Assembly (NCBI GenBank): GCA_016806145.1
Contig: CP063166.1
Location: 3,100,001-3,164,000 of the forward strand
DNA from: Variovorax paradoxus
GTDB lineage: Bacteria > Pseudomonadota > Gammaproteobacteria > Burkholderiales > Burkholderiaceae_C
Direction: 5' to 3'
Length of the DNA: 64,000 bases
The position numbers and the translations under genes were made by a program. The notes beneath the pieces were generated by a model, which did no database searches, was not told the DNA's origin, and saw only the letters and a program-made list of their open reading frames with translations. Shown in pieces: positions 56,189-64,000 of the stretch. Every line of letters begins with the position of its first letter. The stretch's first letter is position 1.

Positions 56189-56215
56189 TCAAGTCCGTCG
56201 AACGGCGGTCGAAAT
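56189..56215 (+). promoter_or_regulatory. candidate sigma-28 promoter of flgM
   Basis: TCAAGTCC-N11-GTCGAAAT keeps the spacing of FliA promoters and shares TCAAGTC and the CGAAA core with the stronger site before the EAL gene. It lies 38 bp before the flgM start. In relatives flgM has such a class 3 promoter in addition to read-through from flgA. Confidence 0.5.
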
Positions 56216-56253
56216 CCTGGGGACGAAGCCCCCGCCCGGGGCCAGGAGCCGCC

Positions 56254-56562
56254 ATGAAGATCAACCCGTTGCAAGATCCCGCCGTCGCGGCCGCCACCGG
56301 CGTGACCGCGGCCGCGAAGACCGGCCGGGGCGCCACGCCCGCGGTGGCCGATGCCGGCGACGCCACCGGCACGCCGGTCAGCGTGTCGGCCTCGGCCCGC
56401 ACGCTCGAGGCCGCCGCCACGGCCGGCAGCGGCATCGACGAGGCGAAGGTGGCCGCGGTGCGCGCCGCCATCGCCAACGGCAGCTTCAAGGTCGATTCCG
56501 GCGCCATCGCCGACAAGCTCCTGGCCAACGCCCAGGAATTCCTGAGCCGCGCAAGGAACTGA
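56254..56562 (+). CDS. flgM: anti-sigma-28 factor FlgM
   Basis: The 102-residue protein has an Ala/Thr-rich, probably disordered N-terminal half. The conserved C-terminal FliA-binding helices are IDEAKVAAVRAAIANGSFKVDSGAIADKLLANAQEFL. It holds FliA inactive until it is exported through the finished hook. MKINP at the start is typical. It follows flgA and precedes flgN by 4 bp. Confidence 0.92.
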   Translation: MKINPLQDPAVAAATGVTAAAKTGRGATPAVADAGDATGTPVSVSASARTLEAAATAGSGIDEAKVAAVRAAIANGSFKVDSGAIADKLLANAQEFLSRARN

Positions 56563-56566
56563 TGCC

Positions 56567-56947
56567 ATGCCCGATACCCGTGCTTCCGCCGAGATGCTGC
56601 TGAGCGAAGTCGAGGACCAGCTCGACCTGGTCGATGCCGGCCTGCGCCGCGCCGAGCCCTCGGACCTGCTGCAGGCCAGCGGCGAGCTGCGCCGCTGCGC
56701 CACCGGTTTCGCGCGCGCCCTCGAGGCCGCGCTGTCGGCCGAGGCGCTCGACGCCGAATTCCGCCGCCGCGTCGAGGCCGTGGCCCAGCGGCTGTCGAAC
56801 CAGCGCGACAGCGTCGCGCGTCGCACCGTCATCGTCGACCGCAGCCTGGCCTCGCTGCTGGGGCCGCGCCCCGACGCCACCTACACCATGCCCGGCGAGC
56901 GCAGGGTGTTCGCGGGGCTGCGCTCGGCCTCGATGCCGGCGCACTGA
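56567..56947 (+). CDS. flgN: FlgN-type export chaperone
   Basis: This 126-residue, mainly helical protein has a heptad-like region (MLLSEVEDQLDLVDAGLRRAEPSDLLQASGELRRC, in parts) and ALDAEFRRRVEAVAQRLSNQRDSVARRTVIVDRSLASLL. It escorts FlgK and FlgL to the export gate. Its end (TYTMPGERRVFAGLRSASM) is unstructured. Identification rests on the helical pattern and position after flgM; sequence conservation in FlgN is low. Confidence 0.85.
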   Translation: MPDTRASAEMLLSEVEDQLDLVDAGLRRAEPSDLLQASGELRRCATGFARALEAALSAEALDAEFRRRVEAVAQRLSNQRDSVARRTVIVDRSLASLLGPRPDATYTMPGERRVFAGLRSASMPAH

Positions 56948-57871
56948 CTACGACGGCTTCGGCACGCGCTCGAAGCGGTAGAACAGATTGGGTTCCGACA
57001 GCAGGTAGAGCCGCCCGTCGGGACCGACCGCCACGCCCTCGGGCTGCGGCACCTTGCGCCGCAGGCCGCCGAAGCCGCGCCACAGCGGCAGCATGCTGAC
57101 CGGGCGCCCGTCGCTCGCGTACTCCACCACCAGCGCCGACTCGTCGCTCAGCAGCAGCAGGTGGCCGGTCGGGTCGTGCAGCGTGACCGAGGACAGGTCG
57201 CTCATGAACAGCGAGCCCGCACGCGAGGACTTCCATTCGCTGATGTCGATGTTGAAGCCGCTCGCGGAGGGCGTGTCGGGATCGAGCCCGGTCACCATCA
57301 GCACGCGCATCGGCAGCTTCTCGCGCACCACGTACAGCCGCTTGTGCACGCCGTCCCAGGAGATGCCCTCGAAGCTGCTGTTGTGCAGCCGGTCGATGCC
57401 GATGCCCAGGCTCGGCCGGCCGGCCACCGACACCCGCTGGGTGTCGCGCCCGATCCGCACCCAGTACATGCGGTGGCTGTCCTCGTCGGAGATCACGTAG
57501 CTCTCGCCCTGCACGTAGGTGATGCCCTCGGGGTCCTTCACGCCCTCGAGCCCGATCACGCGCAGCAGCCGGCCCTCGGTGTCGAGCTCGGCAATCTGCG
57601 GCGGGCGGTTGATGACCGTGAAGAGGGTGCCGGTCTCGGTGTTGAAGGTCAGGCCCGAGGCGTTGCGCGTCAGGCCCTGGATCGGCAGGCCCTCGACCGC
57701 CACCCGGTAGTCCGGCAGCCACAGCGACTTGCCGGCCCATTGCGCGGCGCCCAGCGTGGTGCCGAGCCAGTAGTAGCCGAGCGCGAGCACCTTGAAGTAC
57801 CAGGCGAAGGCCACGGCGAATGCGAGCACGAGGGCCAGGAACAGGGTCTTGCGGGAGCGGGCGCGGATCAT
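56948..57871 (-). CDS. SdiA-regulated-domain beta-propeller protein
   Basis: This 307-residue protein has an N-terminal membrane anchor (TLFLALVLAFAVAFAWYF). The following propeller belongs to the SdiA-regulated family (PF06977): ASGLTFNTETGTLFTVINRPPQIAELDTEGRLLRVI, KDPEGITYVQGESYVISDE, HNSSFEGISWDGVHKRLYVVREK, PQPEGVAVGPDGRLYLLSEPN. Function is not established in the family. It is convergent with flgN with no gap and is not obviously flagellar. Confidence 0.87.
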   Translation of the reverse strand: MIRARSRKTLFLALVLAFAVAFAWYFKVLALGYYWLGTTLGAAQWAGKSLWLPDYRVAVEGLPIQGLTRNASGLTFNTETGTLFTVINRPPQIAELDTEGRLLRVIGLEGVKDPEGITYVQGESYVISDEDSHRMYWVRIGRDTQRVSVAGRPSLGIGIDRLHNSSFEGISWDGVHKRLYVVREKLPMRVLMVTGLDPDTPSASGFNIDISEWKSSRAGSLFMSDLSSVTLHDPTGHLLLLSDESALVVEYASDGRPVSMLPLWRGFGGLRRKVPQPEGVAVGPDGRLYLLSEPNLFYRFERVPKPS

Positions 57872-57889
57872 GCGGGCGCAGTCTAGCGT

Positions 57890-58837
57890 TCAGACCACCG
57901 AGAGCAGCCACTCGAGCAACTGGCGCTGCCGGCCCGAGGCCGGCGTCTGCGGCGACAGCAGGAAGTAGCCCGAGCCGTCCGCGACGAAACCCAGCGGCGC
58001 CGCCAGCACGCCGCTCGCGAGGTCGTCGCAGACCAGGTGCCAGGGCCCGATCGCCACCCCGAGCCCGGCGACCGCCGCCTGCAGGCTGAAATAGAAATGC
58101 TCGAAGACCTGTTCCCTGCCGCCGGTGTCGGTCGAGGCGCCCCGCAGCTGCGTCCACGACGGCCAGGCCTGCGGCCGCGTGCGCGTGTGCAGCCGCACCG
58201 CGTCGCTGCGCAGCGACGGACTCGCGCCGGCGTTGTCGAAGAAATCGCCGATCCGGTGCGGGCTGCACACGGGCCCGATCTTCTCCTCGAACAGCGGCTG
58301 CGCCTGCACGCTCGCGGGCCATTCGAAGTCGTTGCGGCGGATCGCGAGGTCGATGCCGCCGTCGAAGGAGAGTGGCCCGCCGCCCGCCACCAGGTGCACC
58401 GCGGCCTCGGGATGGCGCGCCTGGAAATCGGGCCAGCGCGGAATCAGCCAGCGCATCAGCAGGGTCGGCTCGCACGACAGCACCAGCGGTGCCTCGCGCG
58501 CCGAGCGCCGCAGCGCGCGCGTCGCGTCCTCGATCAGGCCGAAGCCCTCGTCCACCGCGCGCTGCAGCCGGCGCCCGGCCTCGGTGAGGAAGACGCCGCG
58601 GTTGCGCCGTTCGAACAGCGCCAGGCCCAGGTCGTCCTCGAGCATGCGTACGGCGCGACTGACCGCGCCATGGGTCAGGTGCAGGTTGTCGGCCGCCTGG
58701 CTGAAGTTCTGGGTCCGGGCCGCGGCCGCGAAGCAGCGCAGCGCCATCAGCGAGGGCAGGCGCGAGGGGTTCTTCTGTGAGCCAGGCTCACCGTTGGTGT
58801 CAGCAATCATCGTTTGTCCGGGGGCGGGCATCTGCAT
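57890..58837 (-). CDS. LysR-family regulator (GcvA-like)
   Basis: This 315-residue regulator has a winged helix at residues ~28-90 (LMALRCFAAAARTQNFSQAADNLHLTHGAVSRAVRMLEDDLGLALFERRNRGV, in parts). The effector domain holds LIPRWPDFQARHPEAAVHLV and GLGVAIGPWHLVCDDLASGVL. These are features of the GcvA/AmpR subgroup. It is divergent from the PdxA-family gene across 40 bp, the usual layout for a LysR regulator and its target. Confidence 0.92.
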   Translation of the reverse strand: MQMPAPGQTMIADTNGEPGSQKNPSRLPSLMALRCFAAAARTQNFSQAADNLHLTHGAVSRAVRMLEDDLGLALFERRNRGVFLTEAGRRLQRAVDEGFGLIEDATRALRRSAREAPLVLSCEPTLLMRWLIPRWPDFQARHPEAAVHLVAGGGPLSFDGGIDLAIRRNDFEWPASVQAQPLFEEKIGPVCSPHRIGDFFDNAGASPSLRSDAVRLHTRTRPQAWPSWTQLRGASTDTGGREQVFEHFYFSLQAAVAGLGVAIGPWHLVCDDLASGVLAAPLGFVADGSGYFLLSPQTPASGRQRQLLEWLLSVV

Positions 58838-58877
58838 AGATTAGAGCGTCCGGCCCCGCCGTCCTCGATATTCCCTC

Positions 58878-59915
58878 ATGCAAGAACTGTCAGCCCAACT
58901 CACCCAGTCCGTGCCGCCCGAGCGGCTCGCGCTGACGATGGGCGATCCCTCGGGCATCGGCCCCGAGATCGTTGCGCGCACCTTGCTGAATGCCGAGTGG
59001 GCCCGGCGCTGCGTGCTGATCGGCGATCCGCGCGTGATGCGCCGGGCCTTCGAGGCGCTGGGCGCGGGCGCGAGGCTGCGCGTGGCGGCGTCGATCGACG
59101 ACCTGGCGCACGCGCCCGGCACGGTGAACCTGCTGGCCGCGTCGCGGCTCGAGGCGCTGCCGCCCGTGGGCGCCGTGCATGCGGCCAGCGGTCGGGCCGC
59201 CTTCGAGGCGATCTCGGCCGCGATAGCCCTCGCGCAGGCGGGTCGCGTGGCGGGCATCGTCACCGCGCCGATCCACAAGGAAGCGCTGGCCGCCGCCGGC
59301 CTGCGCTATCCGGGCCACACCGAGATCCTGGCCGAGCGCACCGGCTGCAGGGTCGCGATGATGCTGGCCAACGACGAACTGCGCACCGTGCTCGTGACGG
59401 TCCATTGCGCGCTGCGCGAGGCCATCGAGCGCGCGGACTTCGCGGCGCAGATGTCGGCGATCCGGCTCGCGCACCAGGGCGCCCGGGCCTTCGGCATCGC
59501 GGCGCCGCGCATCGCGGTGGCCGGCCTCAATCCGCACGCGGGCGAGGGCGGGCTGTTCGGCGACGAGGAGCAGCGCACCATCGCGCCCGCGATCGCCGCC
59601 GCGCGGCGCGAGGGCATCGATGCCAGCGGACCCTGGCCCGGCGACACGGTGTTCATGCAGGCGCGCCAGGGCCGCTTCGACGTGGTGGTGGCGCAGTACC
59701 ACGACCAGGGGCTGATCCCGGTCAAGTACCTCGGGCTCGACCGAGGCGTGAACATCACGCTCGGCCTGCCGTTCGTGCGCACCAGCCCCGATCACGGCAC
59801 CGCCTTCGACATCGCGGGGCGCGGCAGCGCCGACGCCGCCAGCCTCGACGCCGCGCTCGACATGGCCGCGCGCCTGGCGGCCGCCAACCGAACCACGAGA
59901 AAGGCCCGACCATGA
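58878..59915 (+). CDS. PdxA-family 4-hydroxythreonine-4-phosphate dehydrogenase (PdxA2-like)
   Basis: This 345-residue NAD-dependent beta-hydroxyacid oxidative decarboxylase has MGDPSGIGPEIVARTL at the start. Metal-ligand His are in YPGHTEIL, VTVHCALREA and QYHDQGLIPVKYLG, with the substrate Lys in the last. INITLGLPFVRTSPDHGTAFDIAG is typical. True PdxA serves vitamin B6. The pairing with a TIM-barrel gene and a LysR regulator fits PdxA2 proteins that act on D-threonate/D-erythronate 4-phosphate instead. Which applies is inference. Confidence 0.9.
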   Translation: MQELSAQLTQSVPPERLALTMGDPSGIGPEIVARTLLNAEWARRCVLIGDPRVMRRAFEALGAGARLRVAASIDDLAHAPGTVNLLAASRLEALPPVGAVHAASGRAAFEAISAAIALAQAGRVAGIVTAPIHKEALAAAGLRYPGHTEILAERTGCRVAMMLANDELRTVLVTVHCALREAIERADFAAQMSAIRLAHQGARAFGIAAPRIAVAGLNPHAGEGGLFGDEEQRTIAPAIAAARREGIDASGPWPGDTVFMQARQGRFDVVVAQYHDQGLIPVKYLGLDRGVNITLGLPFVRTSPDHGTAFDIAGRGSADAASLDAALDMAARLAAANRTTRKARP

Positions 59916-60583
59916 GCGGCTTCGAATTCATCTTCATGCTCACGCGGCACGACCGCACCGTGGCCGACGCCGCGCGCCATGTGGCGACGGCGCTCGCGGC
60001 CGGCGTGCGCCACATCGGCTTCAAGGACATCGGGCTGCCGATGGCCGCGCTCGAGGGCCTGCACCGAAGCATCCGCGACCACGGCGCTTCGAGTTACCTC
60101 GAGGTGGTCTCGCTCGACCGCGACAGCGAGATCGCCTCGGTCGAGATGGCGTGCCGGCTCGGTGTCGACCACCTGCTCGGCGGCACGCATGTCGACGAGG
60201 TGCTGCCGCTGCTCGAGGGCACGGGCATCCGCTACTACCCGTTCGCGGGCCGGGTCTCGGGGCATCCGAGCGTGCTCGGCGGATCCATCGAGCAGATCGT
60301 GGCCAGCGCCCGCGCGATCGCGAGCCGGCCCGGTGTGGCGGGGCTGGACCTGCTCGCCTACCGCGCCGCGCTCGACGTGCCGCGGCTGATGCGCGCGGTC
60401 TGCGAGGCCGCGGGCAAGCCGGTGATCGTGGCGGGGTCGATCGACACGCCGGAGCGCATCGCGGCGATCCGCGCCAGCGGCGCCGCGGGCTTCACGGTGG
60501 GCACGGCGGCGCTCGACGGGCGCTTTCCGGCGGCCGGCCCAAGCCTCGAAAGCCAGCTCGCGGCGATCCTCGGCGCGCGATGA
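59912..60583 (+). CDS. TIM-barrel protein, putative sugar-phosphate enzyme
   Basis: This 223-residue protein has the outline of a (beta/alpha)8 barrel of the ribulose-phosphate-binding type. Strands are FEFIFMLTR, HIGFKDIG, YLEVVSL, DHLLGGTH, YYPFAGRV and GLDLLAY. The C-terminal phosphate site is PVIVAGSIDTPERI...GFTVGTAALDG. It resembles HisA, IGPS and NanE barrels but matches none closely enough to name. ATGA overlap with the PdxA-family gene implies the same pathway. Confidence 0.8.
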   Translation: MSGFEFIFMLTRHDRTVADAARHVATALAAGVRHIGFKDIGLPMAALEGLHRSIRDHGASSYLEVVSLDRDSEIASVEMACRLGVDHLLGGTHVDEVLPLLEGTGIRYYPFAGRVSGHPSVLGGSIEQIVASARAIASRPGVAGLDLLAYRAALDVPRLMRAVCEAAGKPVIVAGSIDTPERIAAIRASGAAGFTVGTAALDGRFPAAGPSLESQLAAILGAR

Positions 60584-60586
60584 AGA

Positions 60587-60607
60587 AAGCACCGCGGCGC
60601 GGTGCTT
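60587..60607. terminator. two-way terminator hairpin
   Basis: AAGCACCGC and GCGGTGCTT form a perfect 9-bp stem with a 3-nt loop, between the convergent stops of the TIM-barrel gene and fliA. T tracts on both sides are very short, so termination may be partial. Confidence 0.55.
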
Positions 60608-60615
60608 CGTGAGCG

Positions 60616-61365
60616 TCAGTGCGAACGCATCTTCGCGCGCAACCGCGCGATCGACTGGCTGTGCAGTTGCGAGACGCGCGACTCGGTCACGCCGAGCACG
60701 GCCGCGATCTCCTTGAGATTCATGTCCTGCTCGTAGTACATGCCCATGATGTGGCGCTCGCGTTCGGGCAGGCTGTCGATGGCGCCCACCAGCGCCTGGC
60801 GCAGCCGCTGGTCCTTGAGCAGGCTCATCGGGTCGGCGTCGGCATCGGCCAGGTGGCGGTCGAGGAAGCCCGACTCGCCCTCGGCATCGGTGCCGCCACC
60901 CATGTCCTCCAGGTACACGAGCTGGGTGCCGCGCACGCGGCCCAGCAGGCTCTGGTAGTCGGCCAGCGGCATCTCGAGCGCGTCGGCGATCTCGGACTCG
61001 GCCGGCGCGCGGCCCAGCTTCTGCTCGAGCGCGCGCACCGCCTGCTCGATCTGCTTCTGGCTCTTGCGCGAGCCGCGCGAGAGCCAGTCGCCGTCGCGCA
61101 GCTCGTCGAGCATGGCGCCGCGGATGCGCTGGGTGGCGAAGGTCTCGAACTGCACGCCCTGGCTGGCCTCGTAGCGCGACAGCGCATCGGCCAGGCCGAT
61201 CATGCCGACCTGGATCAGGTCGTCGAGCTCGACGTTGGGCGGCAGCTTGGCGATCATGTGATGCGCCAGCCGGCGCACCAGCGGCACGTGCTGGCGGATC
61301 AGCGCATCGCGGTCGAGCCGGCCCTTGGGCGTGTACATCTGGGAGAGCGGGGAAGCGGCCTGCAT
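60616..61365 (-). CDS. fliA: flagellar sigma factor FliA (sigma-28)
   Basis: This 249-residue sigma factor has region 2 (LIRQHVPLVRRLAHHMIAKLPPNVELDDLIQVGMIGLADAL, in parts; then FETFATQRIRGAMLDELRDGDW). Region 3 (VRALEQKLGRAPAESEIADAL) and region 4 (LPERERHIMGMYYEQDMNLKEIAAVLGVTESRVSQLHSQ, in parts) follow. It directs late flagellar genes and is held by FlgM. The start MQAASPLSQM at 61365 is preferred; upstream codons overlap flhF. Confidence 0.96.
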   Translation of the reverse strand: MQAASPLSQMYTPKGRLDRDALIRQHVPLVRRLAHHMIAKLPPNVELDDLIQVGMIGLADALSRYEASQGVQFETFATQRIRGAMLDELRDGDWLSRGSRKSQKQIEQAVRALEQKLGRAPAESEIADALEMPLADYQSLLGRVRGTQLVYLEDMGGGTDAEGESGFLDRHLADADADPMSLLKDQRLRQALVGAIDSLPERERHIMGMYYEQDMNLKEIAAVLGVTESRVSQLHSQSIARLRAKMRSH

Positions 61366-61390
61366 GTCGTGTCGGGGGCGGGTGCGCTCC

Positions 61391-62863
61391 TCAGAGTTCG
61401 CCCGCGCCGGGCGAGAAGAACAGCTCGAGGTCGGCCGGCTGCGGATCGAAGGGCGAGCGCTGGGCCGCGCGCATCGAGTCGCGCACCAGCTCGGCGGCCA
61501 GCGCCGGCTTCCAGTCCTGCGAGGTGCGCGGGCCATGGGCCACGCCGCGCAGCACCAGCTGGTGGCGGATCAGCGTGTCGAGCGCCGGGCCCAGCTTCAC
61601 GGCCTCGTCGGTCTTGCTCAGCACGGCCTGGCGCGCGCCGCCGATCTTGAAGCTGGCGGCCATCTCGTCGAGCGTGTCGCCGTGCGCGCCGGCATTGAGC
61701 ACCATCAGGCGCGAGATGCCGCGCAGGTCGAGCAGGTCCAGCAGGTCGCGCCGGCGCGGATCGCGCGGCGCCAGGCCGGCGGTGTCGATCAGCACCATGC
61801 GCTTGCCGTGGAACAGCGCGAGCAGCTCCTGCAGCGCGGCGCGGTCGTGCGCGAGATGCGCCACCACGCCCATGGCGCGGCCGTGGGCGCGCAACTGTTC
61901 GTGCGCGCCCGCGCGGTGCATGTCGAGCGTGATCAGGCCGACGCTGGCCGGGCCATGCAGCCGCGCGCACTGGGCCGCGATCTTGGCGGCGGTGGTGGTC
62001 TTGCCGACGCCGGTGGCGCCGACCAGCGCGTAGACGCCGCCTTCCTCGGCCAGCGTGGGCGCGGCGGGGTCGATGCCGAGCATGGTTTCGAGCGCGGCCA
62101 TCATGCGGCGCACCGCGCCGGCCGCGTCGTTGTCGAGCGCGATCGATTCGAGCACGCTGCGCGCGAGCGCGGGCGAGTAGCCGGCGCGCAGCAGCTTGAG
62201 CATCAGGTTCGAATGCACCGGGTTCTGCCGTGCCGGGCCGAGCCAGGCGAGGGCGTTGAAGCGGCTCTCCATCAGCGTGCGCATGGCCTGCAGCTCGGCC
62301 ATCAGCGCCTGCTGGGTTTCGCTCGCGGTGTCGATCGCGGGAGCGGGCGCGGCGATGGGGGCGGGGCGGGGCGTTTCGACGGCGGCGGGCGCGGCGGTGG
62401 GCACGAAGGCCGCGCGGACCGGCGCGGCCGACGACGCGGCGGGCGCGGGCGCCGGTGACGCGGCCTCCTGCTGGCGCCGCAGCATGCGTTCGCGCACGTA
62501 GTCCTGGAACGACAGCGTGCTCATGCCGAGCTCGGCCACGTCGGCCTCGACGATGGCGCGCGATTCGGCGCTCGCGAGCGGGGCCGGGGCCGGTGCCGGT
62601 ACGGCGGGTTGCGGTTGCGCGACGGCGGGCGCGGGCACCGGCTTCGGCGGCGTCCACGCGGGCGCCGAGAGCGTGCCTTGCGTGCCCTGCAGGATCGCGC
62701 GGCCGGCCTCGAGCGCGCTCAGGCTGTCCTCGGCCGCGGCCACCACTTCCACGCCGTCGTCGAGCTGGCGGTTCGAGAGGATCAGCGTGCCGTCGCCGAA
62801 GACATTGCGCGCCAGCGCCATCGCTTCGCGTGCGGTCGGTGCGGTGAAACGTTGGATGTTCAT
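61391..62863 (-). CDS. flhF: flagellar biosynthesis GTPase FlhF
   Basis: This 490-residue SRP-type GTPase controls flagellar placement and number. The N-terminal B domain (MNIQRFTAPTAREAMALARNVFGDGTLIL) leads to a long Pro/Ala linker (~65-180), an N domain, and a G domain with GATGVGKTT (282-290). LIDTAGLAPRD and SKTDEAVKLGP are the other nucleotide motifs. ATGA overlap with flhA. fliA follows after 25 bp with no flhG (ParA-like) gene between. Confidence 0.95.
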   Translation of the reverse strand: MNIQRFTAPTAREAMALARNVFGDGTLILSNRQLDDGVEVVAAAEDSLSALEAGRAILQGTQGTLSAPAWTPPKPVPAPAVAQPQPAVPAPAPAPLASAESRAIVEADVAELGMSTLSFQDYVRERMLRRQQEAASPAPAPAASSAAPVRAAFVPTAAPAAVETPRPAPIAAPAPAIDTASETQQALMAELQAMRTLMESRFNALAWLGPARQNPVHSNLMLKLLRAGYSPALARSVLESIALDNDAAGAVRRMMAALETMLGIDPAAPTLAEEGGVYALVGATGVGKTTTAAKIAAQCARLHGPASVGLITLDMHRAGAHEQLRAHGRAMGVVAHLAHDRAALQELLALFHGKRMVLIDTAGLAPRDPRRRDLLDLLDLRGISRLMVLNAGAHGDTLDEMAASFKIGGARQAVLSKTDEAVKLGPALDTLIRHQLVLRGVAHGPRTSQDWKPALAAELVRDSMRAAQRSPFDPQPADLELFFSPGAGEL

Positions 62864-64000
62864 GCGGAGGCTCCTCGCAGGATCGGGCCGATGCGGATGG
62901 TGTGGGTTTCAGGGATTTCGCTGTGGCCGAGCACCTGCATGCGCGGCGCGGCGCGGCGCACCATGCGCGCGATGGCGTTGCGGATCGCGTCGGGCACCAG
63001 CAGGCAGGCCGGCACGCCTTGCTCTTCCTGCTTGAGCGCGACCTCGGCGGCGGTGCGCGTGAAGATCTCGACCACGCCCGGATCGAGCGCGGGCGCCTGG
63101 GCATTGCCCAGGGCCTGCATCAGCAGGCGCTCGAAGGCGGGCTCGATGGCGATCACGTCGAGTTCCTTCACCGGGCCGTAGATCTGCTGCACGATGGCCG
63201 GCGCCAGCGCCACGCGCACGCGGCGCGCGAGCTCGCCCGGGTCGGTGGTGCTGCCGGCATGCTCGGCCAGCGTCTCGACGATGGTGCGGATGTCGCGGAT
63301 GTGCACCGACTCTTCCAGCAGCAGTTGCAGCACCTTCTGGAACGTGGACAGCGGCACCAGCTTGGGCACGACTTCCTCGATCAGCTTGGGCGCCAGTTTG
63401 TTCACGTGTTCGACCAGTTGTTGGGTTTCGGTGCGGCTGAGCAGGCGCGCCGCCTGCACCTGCATCAAATGTGACAGGTGGGTGGCCATCACGGTCTCCG
63501 AATCAACGACGGTGAAACCGCTCATTTGCGCGGCTTCCCGCTGCCGCTCCTCGATCCAGTGCGCGGGCAGGCCGAAGGCCGGGTCGGTGGTGGGCGTGCC
63601 GATCAGCGGGGTGGTGATGCCGCCCGGATTGATCGCCAGGTACATGCCCGGATGGGCCTCGCCCTCGGCCACCACCACGCCGCGCAGGGTGACGCGGTAG
63701 CTGCTGGGCTTGAGCTCGAGGTTGTCGCGCACGTGCACCGCGGGCGGCAGGAAGCCCACCTCCTGCGCGAACTTGCGGCGCACGCCCTTGATGCGCGTGA
63801 GCAGGTCGCCCTGGCGGCTCTTGTCGACCAGCGCGATCAGTCGGTAGCCGAGCTCCAGGCCCAGCAGGTCCACCGGCTGCAGGTCGTCCCAGCTGGCCTC
63901 GGCATCGGGCGCGGGCGGTGCCGGCGGCGCGGGCGCGGCCGGCGGCGGACGGCGCGACAGCCGCCAGGCGCCCCAGGCCAGCAGCGAGGCGATCGAGAGG
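62860..64000 (-). CDS. flhA: flagellar export gate protein FlhA, C-terminal part
   Basis: The gene runs off the right edge; about the last 380 residues are here. They cover the end of the last membrane helix, a Pro/Ala linker, and the cytosolic nonameric-ring domain (LLGLELGYRLIALVDKSRQGDLLTRIKGVRRKFAQEVGFL, in parts; YPGMYLAINPGG-like HPGMYLAINPGGITTPLIG; ETVMATHLSHLM; LLLEESVHIRDIRTIVETLAEHA). This domain docks chaperone-substrate complexes during type III export. Confidence 0.95.
   Translation of the reverse strand, partial: LSIASLLAWGAWRLSRRPPPAAPAPPAPPAPDAEASWDDLQPVDLLGLELGYRLIALVDKSRQGDLLTRIKGVRRKFAQEVGFLPPAVHVRDNLELKPSSYRVTLRGVVVAEGEAHPGMYLAINPGGITTPLIGTPTTDPAFGLPAHWIEERQREAAQMSGFTVVDSETVMATHLSHLMQVQAARLLSRTETQQLVEHVNKLAPKLIEEVVPKLVPLSTFQKVLQLLLEESVHIRDIRTIVETLAEHAGSTTDPGELARRVRVALAPAIVQQIYGPVKELDVIAIEPAFERLLMQALGNAQAPALDPGVVEIFTRTAAEVALKQEEQGVPACLLVPDAIRNAIARMVRRAAPRMQVLGHSEIPETHTIRIGPILRGASA

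Overview
The window is a contiguous piece of a high-GC (roughly 68-70% by eye) Gram-negative chromosome. The conserved block nadD-rsfS-rlmH-maf-rng, the tolB-pal-cpoB cluster, msbA, a complete flgB-flgL rod/hook operon with flhA-flhF-fliA, and several aromatic-acid and organic-acid catabolic operons point to a betaproteobacterium of the Burkholderiales, most likely Comamonadaceae and Variovorax-like. This is judged from protein style and gene order; no database search was run. Genes are packed tightly, with many ATGA or TGATG overlaps. No stretch longer than about 250 bp lacks a gene.

Layout. 1-6.1 kb: the end of a LysR regulator, a 1-Cys peroxiredoxin, then a sulfate-uptake operon (serine hydrolase, sbp, cysT, cysW, cysA) running into dsbB and a strong terminator. 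6.3-10.9 kb: a MacA-MacB-outer-membrane-lipoprotein tripartite efflux operon. 10.9-13.5 kb (minus strand): chorismatase, lysophospholipid acyltransferase and family-2 glycosyltransferase, which looks like a detached part of an aryl-polyene/xanthomonadin-type pathway. 13.7-20.7 kb: housekeeping genes yebC, purD, hemF, nadD, rsfS (with a histone-H1-like tail), rlmH, maf, rng. 20.8-24.8 kb: a GntR-controlled operon of SDR, BKACE (DUF849) and MFS genes that reads as uptake and breakdown of a beta-hydroxy/beta-keto acid. 24.8-30.3 kb: msbA, tolB-pal-cpoB and tcdA.

30.3-35.8 kb is an accessory stretch. It starts at a tRNA-Lys(UUU) gene whose -10 box overlaps the tcdA stop codon, followed by a clear terminator and a low-GC orphan gene whose Thr/Cys/His spacing matches CheD-type cysteine deamidases. 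Small hypothetical genes, a poly-glycine lipoprotein esterase, secreted proteins of unknown function and an AraC regulator follow. 35.8-42.6 kb holds an orphan periplasmic binding protein divergent from an aromatic-type oxygenase operon: a dienelactone hydrolase fused to an NTF2-like domain, a ferredoxin reductase, oxygenase alpha and beta subunits, an isochorismatase-fold protein lacking its cysteine, and an SDR. A perfect 11-7-11 inverted repeat lies in the shared promoter.

42.6-64 kb is flagellar. An EAL phosphodiesterase with its own sigma-28 promoter and an HDOD protein lie downstream of flgBCDEFGHIJKL; flgA-flgM-flgN is divergent. Four metabolic/regulatory genes (SdiA-regulated-like protein, LysR, PdxA-family dehydrogenase, TIM-barrel protein) sit between flgN and fliA. 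The window ends inside flhA. The flagellar part combines structural genes, the FliA/FlgM checkpoint and c-di-GMP control in one locus.
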